From assembly GCF_026262575.1 (NCBI RefSeq), contig NZ_JAPKFL010000013.1:62001-126000 (forward strand): a stretch of 64,000 bases of DNA, written 5' to 3'. The notes under the pieces are model-generated. The model was not told the origin of the DNA. It worked only from the letters and a program-made list of their open reading frames with translations, and did not search any database. Made by a program: the position numbers and the translations under genes. The stretch comes from Streptomyces marinisediminis. Lineage in GTDB: Bacteria; Actinomycetota; Actinomycetes; Streptomycetales; Streptomycetaceae. Positions 58,679 through 64,000 of this stretch are shown here, in pieces (position 1 is the first letter of the stretch; each line of letters starts with the position of its first letter).

Positions 58679-58924
58679 GCCTGTCCCGCATACGCCACGA
58701 AAAGCGAACGAAACGGACCGGGCGGGGGGAAGTTGTGAGGCCGAGGTGCGCCACTTCCTCCCGTGTCGCTCAGAATTCATCCGAACGTGGTAGGTCATTC
58801 ACGTGACGGGGCCGCTCCCGACGCCTTCCCGCCTCAGCGTGGGAGCGTAGGACAGCGGCCGACGCCGGGGCGGCCGACACCCGGCCGCCGGTCGGCGCAG
58901 CCGAGAAGCGAGGGAAGGACTGCC

Positions 58925-59707
58925 ATGCGGGACGCGTACCACGAGGAGCTGGATGCGATCGGCGACAGCCTGGTCGAAATGGCCCGGCTCGTCGGTTCCG
59001 CCATCGGCCGTGCCACCACGGCCATGCTCGACGCGGACCTGAAGCTCGCCGAGAGCGTCATCGCCAACGACGACAAGGTCGACGACCTGCAGCGGGACCT
59101 GGAGAGCAGGGCGATCCAGCTCCTGGCCCGGCAGCAGCCCGTCGCCACCGACCTGCGCATCGTGGTGACGAGCCTGCGGATGAGCGCGGACCTGGAGCGC
59201 TCGGGCGACCTCGCCCAGCACGTGGCCAAGGTGGCGCGCCTGCGCTTCCCGGACTCCGCGGTCCCGCACGACCTGCACGCGACCATCCTGGAGATGGGCC
59301 AGCTCGCACAGCGGCTGATGGCCAAGGCGACCGAGGTCCTCATCACCAAGGACGTCGAGCTCGCCCTCCAGCTCGAGCAGGACGACGACCGCATGGACGA
59401 CCTGCACCGCACGCTCTTCCAGCACCTGATGGACCACCGCTGGCAGCACGGCATCGAGACGGCCGTCGACGTGACGCTGCTCGGCCGGTACTACGAGCGC
59501 TTCGCCGACCACGCCGTGTCGGTGGCGCGGCGCGTGGTCTACCTGGTGACCGGCGACTACGCCGACGAGCTGGACCCGGCGGCGGCCGCGGCGGCCGCCG
59601 AGACGGCCCCGGCGGCGGTGGCCGCGGCCTCCGCCGCCTCCGCGCCCGCCGCCGCGGCGGAGGCGGCGGAGGCGGAGCAGGCCGCCGAGAAGCCGTCGGC
59701 CGACTGA
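58925..59707 (+). CDS. phoU: Phosphate-signalling protein PhoU
   Basis: 260 residues from ATG 58925 with GAAGGGAAGGAC upstream. The two three-helix PhoU repeats are clear: MRDAYHEELDAIGDSLVEMA to ATDLRIVVTSLRMSADLERS, then ATILEMGQLAQRLMAKATEV to YYERFADHAVSVARR, with the conserved Asp-rich metal sites. A 45-residue Ala/Glu tail follows. PhoU damps Pho signalling when phosphate is plentiful. A 3-copy 16-bp imperfect repeat (59796-59843) lies in the 261-bp gap after it. Confidence 0.95.
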   Translation: MRDAYHEELDAIGDSLVEMARLVGSAIGRATTAMLDADLKLAESVIANDDKVDDLQRDLESRAIQLLARQQPVATDLRIVVTSLRMSADLERSGDLAQHVAKVARLRFPDSAVPHDLHATILEMGQLAQRLMAKATEVLITKDVELALQLEQDDDRMDDLHRTLFQHLMDHRWQHGIETAVDVTLLGRYYERFADHAVSVARRVVYLVTGDYADELDPAAAAAAAETAPAAVAAASAASAPAAAAEAAEAEQAAEKPSAD

Positions 59708-59968
59708 GCCGCCGCGCCACCGACGGCCGACCGGTCCGCCGCCTGACGCGGCCGGCCGAGTCGTCGGCCAGCCGGCGCGCGACCGGTGCGCGCCCCGGCC
59801 GGTCGGCGCGCCAGCCGGTCGGCGCCTCGGCCGGTCGTCGTGCGGACGGCGCACGCGGGTCGCCGACGTGGCGCGGTTGCTTCCGCGCGCCCTCCGCGCG
59901 CCGTTGCCCGGTGGTCCGCGGGCCCGCTTCCCTGGTGCCTACCGTGAACCGGCCCGAGGAGGGAAGCG

Positions 59969-60100
59969 GTGTTGGCAAAGCTCCGTAAGCACACGTTCGG
60001 TCCACTCAGGGCGGCGTTGCTGTCGTGCGGGTGCGGCCCCGGCTGCTCCTGCGGCTGCCAGTCGGGCGGCCCCTGCAACTGCGGCGGAAGCTGCGGCTAG
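59969..60100 (+). CDS. Very small cysteine-rich protein (metallothionein-like)
   Basis: 43 residues from GTG 59969, with GAGGAGGGAAG just upstream. The N-terminal half is basic (VLAKLRKHTFGPLRAA) and the C-terminal half packs eight cysteines in 23 residues (SCGCGPGCSCGCQSGGPCNC, then GGSCG), mostly in Cys-Xaa-Cys pairs. That pattern suggests metal binding. A strong hairpin starts 13 bp after the stop, as expected for a true gene. It is too short for normal gene finders. Function unconfirmed; a small Cys-rich secreted or leader-less peptide is also possible. Confidence 0.65.
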   Translation: MLAKLRKHTFGPLRAALLSCGCGPGCSCGCQSGGPCNCGGSCG

Positions 60101-60112
60101 CCGCGACACGTC

Positions 60113-60154
60113 GCGCCGGGAGCGCCCCGGGCCGGCCCGCCCGGGGCGCCTCCC
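60113..60154 (+). terminator. Hairpin after the cysteine-rich gene
   Basis: A ~15-bp stem (60118-60132 with 60139-60154, one bulged C) with a short loop, directly after the TAG at 60098-60100. Confidence 0.7.
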
Positions 60155-60371
60155 GCGCCCGTGACCCCGGCGGCGGCCTCCCACGGCCTCCCCCACCGGG
60201 TCCCACCCGCCCCGACGTCGTCCCAGCCCGGCCGGGCACGCCTCCGCCCCGCCCGGCCCTGCTCAGGCTCCACCCGGCGGCCCCGCCCGGTGGAGCCGCT
60301 CAGCCCCGCGAGCCGCGCGCTGGCCCACCCCGCGGTTCACGTCGGCGGCCGGACCCCGCATGCTGCGGGGC

Positions 60372-61244
60372 ATGGACTCAGCGCTCCTGACGATCGCCCT
60401 CCCCGCGGCGCTCGCCGTCATCATGTTCGGGCTCGGCCTGTCCCTCACCGTGCGGGACTTCGTGCGCGTCGCCACCGTGCCCAAGGCCGCCCTCGTCTCC
60501 CTGGCGTGCCAGCTCCTGCTGCTGCCGCTGGTCTGCCTGGGGCTCGTGCTCGTCTTCCGCCTGCCGCCGGAGCCGGCCGTCGGCATGATGCTGCTCGCGG
60601 CCTCCCCCGGCGGCACCACGGCCAACCTGTTCTCGCACCTCGCGGGCGGTGACGTCGCGCTGAACGTCAGCCTGACCGCCGTCAACTCGGTGATCGCGGT
60701 GGTGACGCTGCCCGTCGTCGTCAACCTCTCGGTCGCCCACTTCCTCGGCGACTCCGCCGCCGTGGGGTTGCAGCCGGACAAGATCGTGCAGGTCTTCGCG
60801 GTGGTGCTCGTCCCGGTGGCCGCGGGCATGGCGGTCCGCCGCCGCGACCCGGGCCTCAGCGCCCGCGCCGCCTGCCCGGTGAAGCGGGCCTCCGTCGTCG
60901 CCCTGGCCGCCGTCGTCACCCTCGCGATGGTGCAGGGCTGGGACGAGGTCACCGAGCACCTGCTCACCGTCGGCACGGTGGCGCTGCTGCTGTGCGCGCT
61001 GAGCCTGCTCATCGGCTACTGGGTCCCCAAGGCGGTGGGCGTCACCCGTCCCCAGGCCATCGCCTCGGCCATGGAGATCGGCGTCCACAACAGCGCGCTC
61101 GCGATCACGGTCGCCCTGTCCGTCCTGGACAACCCGGCCATCGCCGTCCCCCCGGCCCTCTACGGCGTCGTCATGAACGTCCCCGCCGCCCTCACCGCCT
61201 ACGCCTTCGCCCGCACCCGCAAGACCCACCCCACCTCCGCCTGA
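60372..61244 (+). CDS. BASS-family (bile acid:sodium symporter-like) transporter
   Basis: 290 residues from ATG 60372; ATG 60360 in frame is possible, as both lack a strong ribosome site. Nine or ten membrane helices. Family blocks: MMLLAASPGGTTANLFSHLA (crossover region), then MEIGVHNSALAITVA and PPALYGVVMNVPAAL. BASS proteins move organic anions with sodium. The natural substrate in bacteria is usually unknown, pantothenate or keto acids being examples. The gene stands alone; the 271 bp before it contain only the hairpin described above. Confidence 0.88.
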   Translation: MDSALLTIALPAALAVIMFGLGLSLTVRDFVRVATVPKAALVSLACQLLLLPLVCLGLVLVFRLPPEPAVGMMLLAASPGGTTANLFSHLAGGDVALNVSLTAVNSVIAVVTLPVVVNLSVAHFLGDSAAVGLQPDKIVQVFAVVLVPVAAGMAVRRRDPGLSARAACPVKRASVVALAAVVTLAMVQGWDEVTEHLLTVGTVALLLCALSLLIGYWVPKAVGVTRPQAIASAMEIGVHNSALAITVALSVLDNPAIAVPPALYGVVMNVPAALTAYAFARTRKTHPTSA

Positions 61245-61283
61245 CGCCTCGCCGACGGCAGCTCCCCACGCCGCACGGCGGCC

Positions 61284-61322
61284 GAGCCCCCTCCTCCGGC
61301 GTACCGCCACGAGGAGGGGCTC
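61284..61322. terminator. Hairpin between convergent transporter and gpmA genes
   Basis: GAGCCCC-CTCCTC (61284-61296) pairs with GAGGAGGGGCTC (61311-61322), one bulged base, 14-base loop. It is placed between the two convergent stops. Confidence 0.65.
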
Positions 61323-61334
61323 AGCCTTGCCCGA

Positions 61335-62093
61335 CTACTTCTTGCCCTGGTTCTTGACGGCCTCGATGGCGGCCTTGGCGGCCTCCGGGTCGAGGTAGGT
61401 GCCGCCGGGGTTGACGGGGTGGAAGGCGTCGTCCAGCTCGTAGAGCAGGGGGATGCCGGTGGGGATGTTGAGGCCGGCGATGTCGGTGTCGGAGACGGTG
61501 TCCAGGTGCTTGACGAGGGCGCGCAGGCTGTTGCCGTGCGCGGCGACGAGGACGGTGCGCCCGGTGACGAGGTCGGGGACGACGCCGTCGTACCAGTAGG
61601 GCATCATCCGGTGGACGACGTCCTTGAGGCACTCGGTTCGGGGGCGCAGCTCCGGGGGGATCATGGCGTACCGCGGGTCGCCGGCCTGGGACCACTCGGC
61701 GCCGTCCTCCAGCACCGGGGGCGGGGTGTCGTAGGAGCGGCGCCAGAGCATGAACTGCTCCTCGCCGAACTCGGCGAGCGTCTGCGCCTTGTCCTTGCCC
61801 TGAAGCGCGCCGTAGTGACGCTCGTTCAGCCGCCAGGAGCGGTGGACGGGGACCCAGTGCCGGTCGCAGGCCTCCAGCGCGAGGTTGGCGGTGCGGATGG
61901 CCCGCTTCTGCACGGAGGTGTGGACGACGTCGGGGAGGAGACCGGCGTCGGCCAGCAGCTCGCCGCCGCGTACGGCCTCCGTCTCGCCCTTGTCGGTCAG
62001 GTTGACGTCCACCCAGCCGGTGAACAGGTTCTTCGCGTTCCACTCGCTCTCGCCGTGGCGGAGCAGGATCAGCTTGTACGTCGCGTCGGCCAT
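61335..62093 (-). CDS. gpmA: 2,3-bisphosphoglycerate-dependent phosphoglycerate mutase
   Basis: 252 residues. The catalytic His13 is in [20 protein letters not shown] and the second His in [38 protein letters not shown] and [13 protein letters not shown] are typical family segments. It interconverts 3- and 2-phosphoglycerate in glycolysis. It is a housekeeping gene without local partners. The 290 bp upstream of it (62094-62383) form a GC-rich gap with GGGCGGGCGCGGTCGGTG repeats near 62310. Confidence 0.96.
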   Translation of the reverse strand: MADATYKLILLRHGESEWNAKNLFTGWVDVNLTDKGETEAVRGGELLADAGLLPDVVHTSVQKRAIRTANLALEACDRHWVPVHRSWRLNERHYGALQGKDKAQTLAEFGEEQFMLWRRSYDTPPPVLEDGAEWSQAGDPRYAMIPPELRPRTECLKDVVHRMMPYWYDGVVPDLVTGRTVLVAAHGNSLRALVKHLDTVSDTDIAGLNIPTGIPLLYELDDAFHPVNPGGTYLDPEAAKAAIEAVKNQGKK

Positions 62094-62383
62094 GGGGCCA
62101 GCCTAATGCGCCGGTCGGAGGTGGCGGCGCGGGTGGGGCGGGGCGCCGCGTGCCGTGTGACGTGCGGAGGGGTCCGCCGACCGGGCAGGCGCACGGGCGG
62201 CCCCGGGGCGGGAGAAGGGGCCGTGAGGGAGCCCGCCGAGGAGTGGGCGCGGCGGGTGGCGGCACGGCGGGTGGACGGGCGCGCTCGGCGGGTGGACGGG
62301 CGCGGTCGGTGGGGCGGGCGGGCGCGGTCGGTGGGGCGGGCGGCCGGGAGCGGGGTGCCGCTCCCGGCCGCGGGCCCCGGCCG

Positions 62384-63049
62384 TCAGGACGCGAGCGCCG
62401 CCGTGGCCCAGATGTCGCCGATGGCCTCCTCGGTGCGGCGGGCGTGGAACACGGCCTCCTCGGGGTCGTCACCGCGGTCCAGTCCCTCCTGCGCCACCTC
62501 CAGGGCCAGGTCGCGCAGGGCGTCGTCGCCGGGGTCGTCGTAGTAGGCGACGAACTCCTCGGGGACGTCGGCTCCCGCCTCGCGCAGCCGGCGGGCCACG
62601 GCCGTGCCTCCGGCGAAGTAGACGACCAGGTCGGTGTGGACCGAGAGCGCGGCGGCCGCCTGACCACCGGCGAGGGCCACCCAGGAGAGGGCTCCGTTGA
62701 ACGCGTAGGCGCCGCGCTCCGCGGGCCAGCGCGCCAGGTCGGCCTGCCGCATGCCCAGGGCGCGGGCGACCGCGTGCAGCTTGGGCGTGGCGTCCTGGAC
62801 GAGCCGCCCCAGGGTGAGCCAGAGCTCGGCGGCCCGGTCACTGGGGAAGCGGGCGAGCAGGGCGCCGTGGGCGACGCGCTCGGCCGCGTGACACTGCATC
62901 TCGATGGCGACCAGACGGCGCAGGTACACGGTGGGGTCACCGCCCCGGGCGACGGTCTCCGGCAGGGGGTTGCCGACGGGGTGCAGGTCCCGGAGGCGTT
63001 CGACCTCCGCGGCGGCACGGGTCGCGGCGGGGTGCTGTGGGGTGGTCAT
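62384..63049 (-). CDS. Helical protein of unknown function, possibly TenA/heme-oxygenase-like
   Basis: 221 residues from ATG 63049, AAGGGAAGGAAC upstream. Almost entirely alpha-helical by composition, with VYLRRLVAIEMQCHAAERVA, LTLGRLVQDATPKLHAVARA and SWVALAGGQAAAALSVHTDL. The scattered His and Glu residues and size recall the TENA/heme-oxygenase-like iron-binding fold, but no decisive motif is present. It lies 76 bp downstream of the thioester-reductase-like gene on the same strand, so the two are probably co-transcribed. Confidence 0.6.
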   Translation of the reverse strand: MTTPQHPAATRAAAEVERLRDLHPVGNPLPETVARGGDPTVYLRRLVAIEMQCHAAERVAHGALLARFPSDRAAELWLTLGRLVQDATPKLHAVARALGMRQADLARWPAERGAYAFNGALSWVALAGGQAAAALSVHTDLVVYFAGGTAVARRLREAGADVPEEFVAYYDDPGDDALRDLALEVAQEGLDRGDDPEEAVFHARRTEEAIGDIWATAALAS

Positions 63050-63125
63050 GGTGTTCCTTCCCTTCTCTTCGCCGTTCTGCTGGGCGGTGCGGTGCGGTGG
63101 TGTGCCGGTGTGCCGGTGTGTCCGG

Positions 63126-64000
63126 TCAGTGCGCGGGCGCCCGCGCCTCGGGTGGGGGCAGGTAGCCGACGTCCCGGAGGTAGCGCAGGTTGAGGTCGAT
63201 CAGGTGGGCGTCGACCGGCGGGCACTCGGGCCCGCCCCCGGCCGTCGCGCGCTCGGTGTTGTCCCGGTCGAACCCGGGGAAGGTGCCGGCGAAGTACATC
63301 TCCTTGACCGACATCCCGGCGCCGTGCGCGGGCTCGGTGAGCATGGGGACGTACGGGGCCATCGGGTGCTCCGGGTCCTCGGCGGTCCACCGGGCGACGG
63401 CCTCCAGCCAGGTGGGGTAGGGCACCGTCTCCACGCGGTAGCCCATGGCGCGCAGCCGCTCGACGAGCAGGTCCAGCCGCGCGTCGCGGGGGTTGGTGAT
63501 GTGGTAGACCCGGCCGTCCGGCTTCTCGTGCGTGATGACGCGGGTGATGACGTCGGCGGTGTAGTCCACCGGCACGAAGTCCAGCGGGAGCGGTATGTCG
63601 GGAGCGAGGCCGCTCTCGGCGATCGTGCGGAACAGCGCGCACATCATCGTGTCGGTGTTCCACACGCCCCGGTCACTGGTGCCGGTGATCTCGTACGGGC
63701 GGTGGACGGCCACGGGCAGACCCCGCTTCGCCGCCTCCCCCACCAGGCGTTCGGCCACCCACTTGGTCTCCATGTAGCCCAGGGAGAGCCGGTCGGCGTG
63801 GTCGAGCGGAGTGTCCTCGCTGACGTGCCGCACGCCGGCGGTGCCGAACCCGGCGATGACGCCTATCGTCGACACGTGGTGGACGGGCTTGCGGCGGTGG
63901 GCCGCGGCCAGTTCCAGCACCGTGCGGGTGCCGCCCACGTTGACCGGGGCCAGCGCCTGGTACGGGTAGGCGAAGTTGACGCTGGTCCCGGAGTGGACGA
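63126..64000 (-). CDS. Thioester-reductase-like SDR protein, 5' end outside window
   Basis: 291 residues are visible; the frame is open to the window edge. The sequence matches the extended-SDR thioester reductase domains that end NRPS and carboxylic acid reductases: SGTSVNFAYPYQALAPVNVG then GTRTVLELAAA, HHVSTIGVIAGFGTAG (Ser/Thr-containing active region), the catalytic YMETKWVAERLV (Tyr and Lys), and FVPVDYTADVI. Such domains release a thioester-bound acyl chain as an aldehyde or alcohol with NADPH. Whether it is a free enzyme or the tail of a larger NRPS cannot be seen here. Confidence 0.85.
   Translation of the reverse strand, partial: VHSGTSVNFAYPYQALAPVNVGGTRTVLELAAAHRRKPVHHVSTIGVIAGFGTAGVRHVSEDTPLDHADRLSLGYMETKWVAERLVGEAAKRGLPVAVHRPYEITGTSDRGVWNTDTMMCALFRTIAESGLAPDIPLPLDFVPVDYTADVITRVITHEKPDGRVYHITNPRDARLDLLVERLRAMGYRVETVPYPTWLEAVARWTAEDPEHPMAPYVPMLTEPAHGAGMSVKEMYFAGTFPGFDRDNTERATAGGGPECPPVDAHLIDLNLRYLRDVGYLPPPEARAPAH

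Overview
The window reads as a chromosomal core segment of a Streptomyces or close relative. GC is very high (low-to-mid 70s percent by eye), codons are strongly GC3, GTG starts are common, and genes typical of Streptomyces occur: MsiK, MqnA/MqnC futalosine-pathway menaquinone enzymes, HTH-DUF2690 proteins, CarD, PhoR-PhoP-PhoU and twin-Cys lipoproteins. Calls rest on reading the sequence and translations only; no database search was possible.

Layout. 1-2050: the 3' end of fumarylacetoacetase and two related lipoproteins, ending at a strong bidirectional hairpin. 2052-18402 (minus strand): a complete 14-gene nuoA-N operon for respiratory complex I, with start/stop overlaps at most junctions and a good match to the Rex redox-repressor operator upstream of nuoA. 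18403-19338: a long C-rich intergenic tract. 19339-25137: an accessory cluster of small secreted proteins (two paralogous I36-like proteins and two peptidoglycan-binding-domain proteins), a methyltransferase and two HTH-transmembrane-DUF2690 proteins. 25552-31566: an NlpC/P60 cell-wall hydrolase and a menaquinone block (MenJ-like reductase, MenG, an imidazolonepropionase-like protein, MqnC, MqnA), which supplies the quinone used by complex I. 31700-34090: a cold-shock protein with a structured leader, a stress-type membrane protein and a secreted sialidase.

34636-44159 is a genomic island in tRNA-Thr(TGT). A 43-bp perfect direct repeat, made of the tRNA 3' half, bounds it. It holds a frameshifted HD-domain gene, a tight five-gene operon (DUF4254, PLP-dependent decarboxylase, GT9-like glycosyltransferase, APH-fold kinase, GT4 glycosyltransferase), a stand-alone tyrosyl-tRNA synthetase, a dead IS5-type transposase, a NUDIX hydrolase and a truncated tyrosine recombinase. 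The operon looks like a small glycosylated or aminosugar metabolite pathway, with the TyrRS as a possible self-resistance enzyme. This is the most likely undescribed system in the window.

44389-64000 returns to core genes: msiK, a nucleotidyltransferase, a DoxX protein, rlmB-cysS, a PPOX protein, the isoprenoid genes ispF-ispD, carD, a lipoprotein, the phosphate regulators phoP-phoR divergent from phoU with a PHO box between, a 43-residue cysteine-rich protein, a BASS-family transporter, phosphoglycerate mutase and, at the right edge, a helical protein beside a truncated thioester-reductase-like gene.
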